A stretch of 11,325 nt of DNA from an uncultured Clostridia bacterium (lineage in GTDB: Bacteria > Bacillota > Clostridia > Oscillospirales > Acutalibacteraceae), in contig CAMFZJ010000035.1 of assembly GCA_946004305.1 (NCBI GenBank), forward strand, positions 1 through 11,325. The letters are read 5' to 3'. A program made the position numbers and the translations under genes. Every line of letters begins with the position of its first letter. Position 1 is the first letter of the stretch. Shown in pieces: positions 1 through 7,226 of this stretch. The notes under the pieces are model-generated. The model was given only the letters and a program-made list of their open reading frames with translations, ran no database searches and was not told the origin of the DNA.

Positions 1-42
1 CAAGGAGTATCGTCGGCAGCGTCAGATGTGTATAAGAGACAG
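1..42 (+). other. Illumina Nextera adapter and i5 index contamination
   Basis: Bases 10-42 match the 33-base Nextera Read 1 transposase adapter from end to end, beginning TCGTCGGCAGCG and ending in the mosaic end AGATGTGTATAAGAGACAG. Bases 2-9 (AAGGAGTA) match, from memory, the i5 index called S507/N507, and base 1 (C) is the expected last base of the flowcell primer. The genome therefore starts at 43. The open frame entering the first gene from here begins Met-Cys-Ile-Arg-Asp-Arg, the translation of the mosaic end, and must not be annotated as protein. Confidence 0.98.
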
Positions 43-43
43 G

Positions 44-49
44 TATAAT
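44..49 (+). promoter_or_regulatory. Possible -10 box of the first amylase gene
   Basis: TATAAT begins one base after the adapter junction and 55 bases before the ATG at 104. Any -35 element would lie upstream of the contig end, so it cannot be judged. The site fits a sigma-A promoter with a start near 56, but only half of it is visible. Confidence 0.35.
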
Positions 50-61
50 TATCATATAAAA

Positions 62-75
62 GTGCGGATACGCAC
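62..75 (+). promoter_or_regulatory. Small palindrome in the leader of the first amylase gene
   Basis: GTGCG and CGCAC form perfect 5-bp arms around GATA. If the -10 box is at 44-49, the palindrome lies just downstream of the transcription start. That is a common place for a repressor operator; it could also be a small hairpin in the 5' leader. No equivalent is seen upstream of the second amylase gene. Confidence 0.3.
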
Positions 76-103
76 AAATTTATCGAAAGGGAGTTTTGGT
101 ATT

Positions 104-3100
104 ATGAAAAAACTCAAAGGAATAATAAGCATTATTCTTGCTGTTACACTTCTTTGCACAGGTTTTTGCTTTGTTACAACAGCTAACGCTGCTGAAACAA
201 CCAAAGAGGCTGTTGCAACTGACGTTAATTTACAGAGTAATGTTCAGGACGGCGTTATTCTCCACGCTTTCTGCTGGAGCTACGCTGAAATCGAAAAAAA
301 TCTTGAGGCTATCAAAGCGGCAGGTTACTCTACTATTCAGACTTCACCTGTTCAACAGCCTAAAGACTACAGCTCATCAACAGATATTGCAGGTCAGTGG
401 TGGAAGCTTTATCAGCCGGTAAGCTTATCAATTGCAGACAACTCCTGGCTTGGCACTAAAGAAGATTTGAAATCTCTTTGTGAAGCTGCTCATAAATATG
501 GCATAAAAATTATTTGTGACATTGTTTCCAACCACCTTGGTGCTGACAATGAAAGCGGTGTGTATAGACTTGCTGAGGATGTAAAAAAATACGAGCCTAC
601 AATCTACGGCACAGACGGTGCTACACTTCAGGGCAGTCAGTATTTCCACCAGCTAAGGCAAAGTGCCGGCGACAGCAGCGTTCAGCAGGTTGTTCAGGGT
701 TGGGTATCAGCTTGTCCTGACCTTAACACAGGCAACTCTTATGTTCAGGAAAGAGTTTCAAACCTTCTTAAGGAATGTGTGGATTGCGGTGTTGACGGTT
801 TCCGTTTTGACGCTGCAAAGCATATTGAAACAAGTTCTGACGGTCAATATGCTTCAAACTACTGGAACACAGTCCTTGGCAATGCTACAAATTACGCTAA
901 GTCAACTCAGAACAAAAACCTTTACTACTACGGTGAGGTTCTTAATTCAACAGGTGCCGGAAGAAGTGTTAGTGCGTACACAGACTTAATGAGTATTACT
1001 GACAACAAAACCGGTAATTCTGTACTTTCAAACGTAAGAAATCATAATGCGTCATCTGCAGTAAACGGTACATACCAGATTACAGGTAACGCATCAAAAT
1101 CAGTACTTTGGGCTGAATCTCACGATACTTATGAAGGAACAACCGACTCAACACAGTCTGTAAGCAATGAGGACATTGTTAAGGCTTGGGCAATTGTTGC
1201 TTCAAGAAAAGATGCTACTGCTCTCTTCTTCCCTCGTCCCGGCTCAATGAGTATGGGCGGATGTTCAACAGACTCAACATATAAGAGTGTTGCTGTTGCA
1301 GAAGTAAACAAGTTCCACAACAACTTTGTAGGTCAGGCTGAAAAGCTTGGTTCAAGCGGAAGCATCGCTTATGTTGCAAGAGGAAACAAGGGTATTGTAC
1401 TTGTAAATACCAACGGCACAACAACAAATGCTTCTGTAAGCTCAACAGGTCTTGCTGACGGCTCCTACACAGATATGATTACCGGCGCTAAGTTCACAGT
1501 ATCAGGGGGAACAGTAAGCGGTCAGATCGGATCAACAGGTGTTGCTGTTGTAACTCAGGGTACAACTACTCCTAAGGCTTTTGCCAGTGAAGAAAACAAG
1601 ACCTTTGAAGGGGAATCACTTGCTGTACAGCTTTCCCTTTCAAATGCTACAAGCGGTACATATCAGCTTGAAAACTATGCACCTGTTTCCTTTACAGGTT
1701 CACCTACAATCCGTATCGGTAAAGATTACAACTACGGCGATACAATTACTCTTACATTAACAGCTACTGACGGCAGTCAAACAACTTCTTCTACATATAA
1801 ATATGTAAAGAAGGCAGCTGCTTCCTCAGGCGTATATGTTATCTTCCCTGCTTCTGTTGTCAGCAGTAAGAACTGGAAAGCTCCAATCAAGTGTTATGTA
1901 TATGATGAAGCTACCACAAGTAAGACTATCACATATAAAAACGCTGCATGGCCGGGAGAGGAAATGAAGTATGATTCAACTCTCAATGTTTACTACATTC
2001 AGGTAAACAATAACTCCTGTTTACAGCAAGCATCCGGTTCTAATACAACAACTGCTTCTGACTTCAACCTTGCACAGTCACCTAACACTTGTGTAATAGT
2101 TAATGACTCATCATCAAGTAACGGTGCTACATCTGCCGGTAAGCAGTATCCATCAGCAAACTCAAGTCTAACACTTAAGTTAAACGGTACTTCACACAAA
2201 TTAAACGATTTATCAGCTTCCGGCTGGGTTACTACTACAGATAAGCCGGGCAACTCCGGTACTGTTGCAGCAACAGAAGTAACTAAGGGTAATGTAACTG
2301 TTCCTGCTACTCAGCCAACAACTCAGGCACCTACACAGGCTACAACCCAGGCTCCTACACAAACTACAACTCAGGCTCCTACTACTCCTATAGTTTCCGG
2401 CTTAGTATATGGTGATGCAAACCTTGACAAAACAATTAACATCAATGATGTTACAACAATACAGAAGCATTTGGCTGATATTTCAGTATTAACCGGTGAT
2501 GCACTCAATGTTTCTGATGTTGATGAAAGCGGTAAGATTTCTATTAAGGATGCAACATATATTCAAAAGTATAGTCTTGGTATGAACGATACTGCCAAGG
2601 TTGGTGAAGCTTATGGTTCACAGGTTCCTACTCAGGCACCTACACAAGCTCCTACTCAGGCACCTACACAGGCGCCAACTCAGGCTCCTACTCCAACCGA
2701 AGCTCCTACACAGCCAATCACTAACACATACACAGCTTACTTCAAAACTACACTTCCTTGGATGACATCAATGGGTTGCAGTCTATATCTATACGATACA
2801 AATTCCGGTATGTCATACTTAATGGAGCAGGATGCAAGCGCTTTTCCAAATGTGTTTACAGCTGATGTTCCCGAAAGCTGTTCAAATGTTGTATTCTACA
2901 GAGCTTTAACGTCTGTCGATAATCCAACAACAGATACAGAGAATGCATATAATCTTATGCCTGCAACACTTTCTAAAACAAACAACTGCTATACATTGGT
3001 AAGTTATCCTGACGGCGGTACTCCCACAGGCTCCACAGGACCATATGTTGCTGAGCAGGCTCCTTCATTCATGCTTTCAACTCTGTACTTTGATAACTCC

Positions 3101-3361
3101 TCTACAAATTGGAGCAATGTATATGTTTACGGTTGGGGTTACGGAATGAACAACGAAACAATTGCTATGACTCAGATTCCGGGTACCCAGATTTGGAAGG
3201 TTGAATTGCCGCAGCCTATTCCGGATGGAGTTGAAACATTCCTGTTCAAGGATACCGAGGGCGGTAAGGTTTGGAACAACAAAACAGACAACGTAACAGT
3301 TAAGGAACCAAATAACTGCTACAAAGGCGGAGCAGGTACTTGGTCAGTATATAACGGTTGA
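104..3361 (+). CDS. Secreted GH13 alpha-amylase (AmyE-like) with dockerin and several accessory modules
   Basis: A 1085-residue secreted endo-alpha-1,4-glucanase acting on starch. Residues 1-29 are a signal peptide (MKKLKG, a hydrophobic stretch, then ANA-AE). The GH13 barrel (about 48-410) closely resembles Bacillus subtilis AmyE (subfamily GH13_28), with ILHAFCWS, IQTSPVQQ and LYQP. Active-site blocks are intact: DIVSNH (139-144), GFRFDAAKH (nucleophile D236), GEVL (acid/base E278) and ESHDTY (D341). After domain C (about 418-487) come a beta-sandwich-like stretch (497-570), a CBM26-like module (576-712), a PTQ linker, a dockerin (768-829) with two calcium loops (D771-D782, D805-D816), a second PTQ linker, and two more modules (872-970, 986-1085). 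The start at 104 has AAAGGGAG upstream and fits the signal peptide; the frame extends further only through adapter. The gene ends at a terminator. Function is confident; the module families are less so. Confidence 0.95.
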   Translation: MKKLKGIISIILAVTLLCTGFCFVTTANAAETTKEAVATDVNLQSNVQDGVILHAFCWSYAEIEKNLEAIKAAGYSTIQTSPVQQPKDYSSSTDIAGQWWKLYQPVSLSIADNSWLGTKEDLKSLCEAAHKYGIKIICDIVSNHLGADNESGVYRLAEDVKKYEPTIYGTDGATLQGSQYFHQLRQSAGDSSVQQVVQGWVSACPDLNTGNSYVQERVSNLLKECVDCGVDGFRFDAAKHIETSSDGQYASNYWNTVLGNATNYAKSTQNKNLYYYGEVLNSTGAGRSVSAYTDLMSITDNKTGNSVLSNVRNHNASSAVNGTYQITGNASKSVLWAESHDTYEGTTDSTQSVSNEDIVKAWAIVASRKDATALFFPRPGSMSMGGCSTDSTYKSVAVAEVNKFHNNFVGQAEKLGSSGSIAYVARGNKGIVLVNTNGTTTNASVSSTGLADGSYTDMITGAKFTVSGGTVSGQIGSTGVAVVTQGTTTPKAFASEENKTFEGESLAVQLSLSNATSGTYQLENYAPVSFTGSPTIRIGKDYNYGDTITLTLTATDGSQTTSSTYKYVKKAAASSGVYVIFPASVVSSKNWKAPIKCYVYDEATTSKTITYKNAAWPGEEMKYDSTLNVYYIQVNNNSCLQQASGSNTTTASDFNLAQSPNTCVIVNDSSSSNGATSAGKQYPSANSSLTLKLNGTSHKLNDLSASGWVTTTDKPGNSGTVAATEVTKGNVTVPATQPTTQAPTQATTQAPTQTTTQAPTTPIVSGLVYGDANLDKTININDVTTIQKHLADISVLTGDALNVSDVDESGKISIKDATYIQKYSLGMNDTAKVGEAYGSQVPTQAPTQAPTQAPTQAPTQAPTPTEAPTQPITNTYTAYFKTTLPWMTSMGCSLYLYDTNSGMSYLMEQDASAFPNVFTADVPESCSNVVFYRALTSVDNPTTDTENAYNLMPATLSKTNNCYTLVSYPDGGTPTGSTGPYVAEQAPSFMLSTLYFDNSSTNWSNVYVYGWGYGMNNETIAMTQIPGTQIWKVELPQPIPDGVETFLFKDTEGGKVWNNKTDNVTVKEPNNCYKGGAGTWSVYNG
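2306..2383 (+). repeat. Thr/Gln/Pro linker repeat before the first dockerin
   Basis: Residues 735-760 of the first amylase consist of TTQAPTQ-like units encoded by degenerate 12-base and 24-base repeats. This is a flexible interdomain linker between the CBM26-like module and the dockerin. It is coding low-complexity sequence, not a CRISPR or mobile repeat. Confidence 0.85.
2624..2716 (+). repeat. APTQ tandem repeat linker after the first dockerin
   Basis: Residues 841-871 repeat the unit APTQ, encoded by a 12-base unit of the form CAGGCTCCTACT with third-position variation. It separates the dockerin from the two C-terminal modules. The unit is nearly the same as in the second amylase linker at 5396, so recombination between the two genes is possible here. 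Confidence 0.88.
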
Positions 3362-3381
3362 TTATTAAAACTTAACCTCTC

Positions 3382-3415
3382 ACCCCGGGCTTTTGCTCCG
3401 GGGTTGTTGTTTATT
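3382..3415 (+). terminator. Intrinsic terminator of the first amylase gene
   Basis: ACCCCGG (3382-3388) pairs with CCGGGGT (3398-3404) around a short loop rich in T, and the stem is followed by a T-rich run (TTGTTGTTTATT). It starts 20 bases after the stop codon and separates this gene from the next, which has its own promoter. Confidence 0.87.
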
Positions 3416-3449
3416 AACAAAAAATTTCGCCAAAATATAGTAATAATGT

Positions 3450-3482
3450 GCATATACAATTCGCATATAAAACTGATATAAT
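3450..3482 (+). promoter_or_regulatory. Extended -10 promoter of the second amylase gene with upstream direct repeat
   Basis: TATAAT at 3477-3482 is preceded by TGA, giving the extended -10 form TGNTATAAT. No good -35 box stands at the usual distance. Instead GCATATACAA (3450-3459) and GCATATAAAA (3463-3472) form a direct repeat with a 13-base period, which could be an activator or repressor site. The predicted start near 3489 leaves a leader of about 47 bases before the ATG at 3536. Confidence 0.6.
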
Positions 3483-3535
3483 ATGGTGAGGTTTTTTAAA
3501 CTTATCATTTAGAAATTTTGAAAGGATGAAAAAAG

Positions 3536-6022
3536 ATGAAAAGAATCTTGTCAATTATTCTTTGTCTTGCAATTGTAGTATCATTTGCAACATTGGGTGT
3601 AAATGCTGTTACAACAGATAAGAATAATTCCGGTGCAGATGTAAGCGTAAGCACTTCTTCTGCTACACTCAGCAGTCCTTCAGACTTTACTTGGGACAAT
3701 GCTTCCGTTTACTTCATGCTTACTGACCGTTTTAAGAACGGTAACACCAGCAACGACCACAGCTACGGCAGAGGTCTTAACCTACAGGGACAGCCTGTAA
3801 AGGGTAACTCAGACGCTGCTATGTTCCACGGCGGTGACTTTGCAGGTATTACACAGGCTATCAATGACGGTTATTTTGAAAACCTTGGTGTAAATGCTCT
3901 GTGGATTTCTGCTCCTTACGAACAGTCCCACGGTTGGGTTGCAGCAGGCTCAGGTACAAAGGGTACTTTTGCCCACTACTCTTATCACGGCTACTATGTT
4001 CTGGACTACACACAGACAGATAAAAACTTCGGTACCGAGGAAGAGTTTGCTACTATGGTAGAAACTGCTCATTCCCACGGAATCAGAGTAGTATTGGACA
4101 TTGTTATGAACCATGCAGGCTACTGTACTCTTGATGATATGGATGAGTACGGCTACGGCGTTGTTAAGCGTTCCGACTGGAAAACCAACTACTACAACCA
4201 GACCATGAGCTCTGATGACATCAATGCTTATATTGACTACAACAACAACGCTGATGCCTGGGCTAAATGGTGGGGTACCGACTGGCTAAGAGCTGGTATT
4301 GCAGGCTACAAAGAGGATAATTCAAGCGATTACACAAAACAGCTTTCATACCTGCCTGACTTCAAAACAGAAAGCACAACAACTGTTGATATTCCGGCAC
4401 TTATGAAAACCAAGTGGACACAGGATGGTATTCTTTCTCAAAGAACAACAGAAACAAACCAGTACTTCAGCTCAACAGGCAAACAGAAAACCGTAAGAAA
4501 CTTCTTGGTTTACTGGCTTTCACAGTGGGTTGAAAAATACGGTATTGACGGTTTCCGCTGCGATACTGCTAAGCACGTTGAATTAGCTTCTTGGAGCGCT
4601 CTTAAAGCTGCTTGTTCAGAGTCACTTAAAAAGTGGAGAGCTAACAACCCAACAGCACCGGGTGCTGACTGGGATGAGGACTTCTGGATGACAGGCGAAT
4701 GTTTCCCTCATTATCTAAGCTATGACAACTACTATACACAGGGTGGCTTTGACTCTATGATTAACTTTAGCTACCAGAGTGGTAACGGTGTAGCAGGAGC
4801 AAGCTCAATCAACAACACCTACAACGACTATGCTAATCAGCTAAATAAAAATGATAAATACAACGTTCTTACATTCATTTCTTCTCACGACTGTCCTCTT
4901 TACAATCGTGGTGACGCTATTTATCAGGGTTCTGCTTTCCAGCTTCTTCCGGGTGCTATCCAGATTTTCTACGGTGATGAAACTGCAAGACCAAATCTTA
5001 CCGACAGCGTAAGCCTCGGTGATCACACAATGAGAGGTGATATGAACTGGGGACAGAACACATCAGTTCTTCAGCACTGGCAGAAGGTCGGTCAGTTCAG
5101 AAACAACCACGTTGCTGTTGGTGCAGGTGAACACAAAACACTTTCTGCTACATCAGGTGCGGCATTTGCTCGTACATACAACAAAAACGGTGTTAATGAT
5201 GTAGTTGCCGCTTGTATCGGTGCAAATAAAAACACAAGTGTTACAATTACACTTAATAGCACATTCCCTGACGGAACAGTTCTTAAGAACACTTACGATG
5301 GTACAACAGCTGCTGTATCAGGCGGAAAAGTAACATTTAACAGCGGTGCAAACGGAACTATCTTGCTTGAAATAGCTGACGGTTCTACTCCTATAACTCC
5401 AACTCAGGCTCCTACACAGGCTCCAACTCAGGCTCCAACTCAGGCTCCTACTCAGCCTGCAACTGAAGTTATCGGAACTTACGGTGACGCAAATGTTGAC
5501 AATAGGGTTGATATTAATGACGTTACACTCATTCAGAAAAGCTTAGTTGATATGGCTACAATTACAGCAACAGGTACTACTTTAGCTGATGTAGATAAAG
5601 ACAATATTGTTAAAATCAAGGACGCTTCATACATTCAGAAATATATTCTCGGTATGAACGATGTTGCTAATGTAGGTACAAAGCTATTTAAAGATAACCC
5701 TGTAGCTCCTACAAGTCCTATTGTTACTGAACCTGCAACAAAACCGGTACAGGATGGAACTGTTGTATATTTTGAAAACACAGCTAACTGGTCCAATGTT
5801 TATATTTACTATTGGCAGGAAGGCAGCGAAGGTCCCAACAAATGGCCGGGAGTTTCTATGGAGATGACCTCTGACGGAAGATGGAAATGCACAATTCCTA
5901 CCGGTATGAATCATTTAATCTTTAATGACGGTAAAGCAACCGGTGCTCAACAAACAGAAAACCTTGATGTTCCGTCATCAAGCGGAATGACATTCAACTA
6001 CGGTTCTAACGGCTGGTCATAA
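3536..6022 (+). CDS. Secreted GH13 alpha-amylase (MalS-like) with dockerin and CBM26
   Basis: An 828-residue secreted alpha-amylase. Residues 1-24 are a signal peptide (MKRILSI, hydrophobic core, VNA). The catalytic domain (about 50-525) resembles E. coli periplasmic MalS (GH13_19) rather than AmyE: ALWISAPYEQSHGW, YHGYYVLDYT, LPDFKTEST and WLSQWVEKYGIDGF are diagnostic in order and spacing. Active-site blocks are intact: DIVMNH (188-193), GFRCDTAKH (nucleophile D343), MTGEC (acid/base E388) and SSHDC (D452). A domain C (about 528-614) is followed by an APTQ linker, a dockerin (648-709) with calcium loops D651-D662 and D685-D696, a second linker, and a CBM26 starch-binding module (741-828) with YFENTANWSNVYIYYW and HLIFNDG. 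AAAGGA lies 9 bases before the start. The dockerin implies attachment to a cell-surface or free scaffoldin. The gene has its own promoter and terminator. Confidence 0.96.
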   Translation: MKRILSIILCLAIVVSFATLGVNAVTTDKNNSGADVSVSTSSATLSSPSDFTWDNASVYFMLTDRFKNGNTSNDHSYGRGLNLQGQPVKGNSDAAMFHGGDFAGITQAINDGYFENLGVNALWISAPYEQSHGWVAAGSGTKGTFAHYSYHGYYVLDYTQTDKNFGTEEEFATMVETAHSHGIRVVLDIVMNHAGYCTLDDMDEYGYGVVKRSDWKTNYYNQTMSSDDINAYIDYNNNADAWAKWWGTDWLRAGIAGYKEDNSSDYTKQLSYLPDFKTESTTTVDIPALMKTKWTQDGILSQRTTETNQYFSSTGKQKTVRNFLVYWLSQWVEKYGIDGFRCDTAKHVELASWSALKAACSESLKKWRANNPTAPGADWDEDFWMTGECFPHYLSYDNYYTQGGFDSMINFSYQSGNGVAGASSINNTYNDYANQLNKNDKYNVLTFISSHDCPLYNRGDAIYQGSAFQLLPGAIQIFYGDETARPNLTDSVSLGDHTMRGDMNWGQNTSVLQHWQKVGQFRNNHVAVGAGEHKTLSATSGAAFARTYNKNGVNDVVAACIGANKNTSVTITLNSTFPDGTVLKNTYDGTTAAVSGGKVTFNSGANGTILLEIADGSTPITPTQAPTQAPTQAPTQAPTQPATEVIGTYGDANVDNRVDINDVTLIQKSLVDMATITATGTTLADVDKDNIVKIKDASYIQKYILGMNDVANVGTKLFKDNPVAPTSPIVTEPATKPVQDGTVVYFENTANWSNVYIYYWQEGSEGPNKWPGVSMEMTSDGRWKCTIPTGMNHLIFNDGKATGAQQTENLDVPSSSGMTFNYGSNGWS
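5396..5458 (+). repeat. APTQ tandem repeat linker in the second amylase gene
   Basis: Residues 621-641 are four APTQ units plus flanks, encoded by 12-base repeats of the CAGGCTCCAACT type. It links domain C to the dockerin and is closely similar to the linker at 2624 in the neighbouring gene. Confidence 0.88.
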
Positions 6023-6033
6023 AGATGTTCTAC

Positions 6034-6065
6034 AAGGCGGAGCAAAAGCTCCGCCTTTTTTGTTT
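6034..6065 (+). terminator. Strong intrinsic terminator of the second amylase gene
   Basis: A perfect 10-bp stem (AAGGCGGAGC, 6034-6043, with GCTCCGCCTT, 6048-6057) closes an AAAA loop and runs straight into TTTTTTGTTT. It begins 11 bases after the stop codon. It ends the starch-enzyme block. Confidence 0.94.
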
Positions 6066-6299
6066 GATAGAAAACTTTAATTTATTGTCAAAATTGTCAT
6101 TGATTGGAAAATAATCTTACATTTCTCATAATTCATCTAATTTTCCTATCAAATAAAAACATTTATATTGCCTGCTCAGTTGCACCCTGCGTGTGCACGA
6201 GCAATGGCTAAAGAAGCGCACGCACAAGGTGCACACGCTTTCTTGTTGAAATACATACAATTTTCTGCTTTATTATTAATATTTGTATAAATATATAAA
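6066..6299. other. Noncoding gap between the amylase and glycopolymer operons
   Basis: This stretch is very AT-rich except for a GC-rich island at 6181-6238 that holds overlapping inverted repeats (listed separately). No open frame has a ribosome binding site. The only frame crossing the island (starts TTG 6168 or ATG 6204) has no Shine-Dalgarno sequence and would give a peptide of about 28-40 residues. Confidence 0.7.
6181..6247. repeat. GC-rich intergenic element with overlapping inverted repeats
   Basis: GCGTGTGCAC (6189-6198) is perfectly complementary to GTGCACACGC (6229-6238), with a 30-base loop, and is followed by TTTCTTGTTG. A competing fold pairs TGCACC (6181-6186) with GGTGCA (6228-6233) and GCGTGTGC (6189-6196) with GCGCACGC (6216-6223, one G-U pair). 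The island contrasts sharply in composition with its AT-rich flanks. It could be a REP- or MITE-like dispersed repeat, a small RNA or a regulatory site; nothing in the sequence decides between these. Confidence 0.6.
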
Positions 6300-6327
6300 T
6301 TGACAAATACTAAAAAAGTTATATAAT
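6300..6327 (+). promoter_or_regulatory. Consensus sigma-A promoter of the glycopolymer operon
   Basis: TTGACA (6300-6305) and TATAAT (6322-6327) are both perfect consensus boxes, separated by 16 bases. The predicted start is near 6334, giving a leader of roughly 45-55 bases before the permease gene. This should be a strong promoter for the four downstream genes. Confidence 0.85.
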
Positions 6328-6388
6328 ATACTTGTTAATTGCCGTTATTTGGAATAATAACATTATTAGTTGTAAAAGTATGGAGGCG

Positions 6389-7216
6389 ATGATAATTTTT
6401 CTAGGTGAAATTATTAAAGAACATAAAGGCTTTGGTAAGCAGATTTTTAAGCTTGCTAAAACAGAACTTATTAAAACATACAAAGGTTCTGCTTTAGGTC
6501 CCTTATGGGCTGTTGTAAAACCTTCTTTCCAGTTATTTGTATACTGGTTTGCTTTTTCAGTGGGAATTAAAAAAGCAGGAGAGGTTGTTGTTGCCATTAA
6601 TGGAACAGAGCTTCATTTTACTCGTTTTCTGTTTATGCTTGTTGGTCTTGTACCCTGGTTTTATATTTCAGAAAGTATTAACCAAGGTTCAAAAGTAATC
6701 AGAACACACAAGCAGTTTGTTACTAAGGTAAACTTCCCTGTTTCTACCATTATGACCTACACGGCTTTATCCCGTTTGTTTATTCATATTATACTTTCCT
6801 TTATAATGTATGTAATTGTTTTCTTTGCTTGGGGGCCAAGCTGGTACAATCTTCAGGTGTTCTTCTATATGCCTATTATGTTCCTGTTCTTTGTGTTCCT
6901 TTCATGGAGCACCGCACCTATGAGTGCCTTCAGTCCTGACTTTGAAAATGCCGTATCTTCATTTATGACTGGTGTATTCTGGCTATCGGGTATTATTTAT
7001 AATTCCTATGATTTGCCTCAACCGCTTGATACTATTATGCTTTTTAATCCGGTAAACTTCTTTGTAAATGGTTACAGAAACTGTTTCCTTTACAACAGAC
7101 CTTTCTTTGAATATAAGACAGAATTGGTTATTTTCCTTGCAGAATTTGTAGTAGTATTCTTCTTAGGCGTCTTTAACTATAACCGTTTAAGAAAGAAAAT
7201 TCCTGATGTATTATAA
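6389..7216 (+). CDS. ABC-2 type permease for polysaccharide or teichoic acid export (Wzm/TagG family)
   Basis: A 275-residue integral membrane protein, the usual length for this family. It exports a lipid-linked cell-surface glycopolymer with the ATPase encoded next. Family marks include TELIKTYKGSALGPLWAV at the N terminus (24-42), FVTKVNFPVS in the middle (110-119) and SGIIYNSYDLP plus FNPVNFFVNGYRN near the C terminus (200-231). About six membrane segments are visible, near 46-60, 79-93, 129-148, 157-173, 191-204 and 246-263. The start is uncertain. A strong GGAGGCGAT lies at 6382-6390, so ATG 6389 is only two bases past GGAGG; ATG 6380 overlaps the signal. A TTG at 6332 is unlikely because it lies at the predicted transcription start. 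The stop overlaps the ribosome binding site of the next gene, so translation is probably coupled. The exported polymer cannot be told from this gene. Confidence 0.92.
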   Translation: MIIFLGEIIKEHKGFGKQIFKLAKTELIKTYKGSALGPLWAVVKPSFQLFVYWFAFSVGIKKAGEVVVAINGTELHFTRFLFMLVGLVPWFYISESINQGSKVIRTHKQFVTKVNFPVSTIMTYTALSRLFIHIILSFIMYVIVFFAWGPSWYNLQVFFYMPIMFLFFVFLSWSTAPMSAFSPDFENAVSSFMTGVFWLSGIIYNSYDLPQPLDTIMLFNPVNFFVNGYRNCFLYNRPFFEYKTELVIFLAEFVVVFFLGVFNYNRLRKKIPDVL

Positions 7217-7226
7217 GGAGTAAAGT

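Noticed and set aside
26..103. N-terminal extension of the first amylase reading frame
   Set aside because: Its first residues are translated adapter, and the real ATG at 104 has a ribosome binding site and a signal peptide directly after it.
1129..1445. Minus-strand open frames inside the first amylase gene
   Set aside because: They are shadows of a well-supported + strand gene, with no start signals or recognisable domains.
2306..2716. CRISPR-like or satellite repeat
   Set aside because: The repeats are in frame, encode PTQ linkers and have no spacers; they flank a dockerin in a secreted enzyme.
3483..3512. Nine-codon upstream frame before the second amylase gene
   Set aside because: Its ATG lies between the -10 box and the predicted transcription start, so it would not be in the mRNA.
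6168..6293. Short + strand frame through the GC-rich intergenic island
   Set aside because: No ribosome binding site. It is best explained as a chance frame over an inverted-repeat element.
6332..6379. TTG start for the permease gene
   Set aside because: It lies at or before the predicted transcription start of the consensus promoter at 6300-6327 and has no ribosome binding site.
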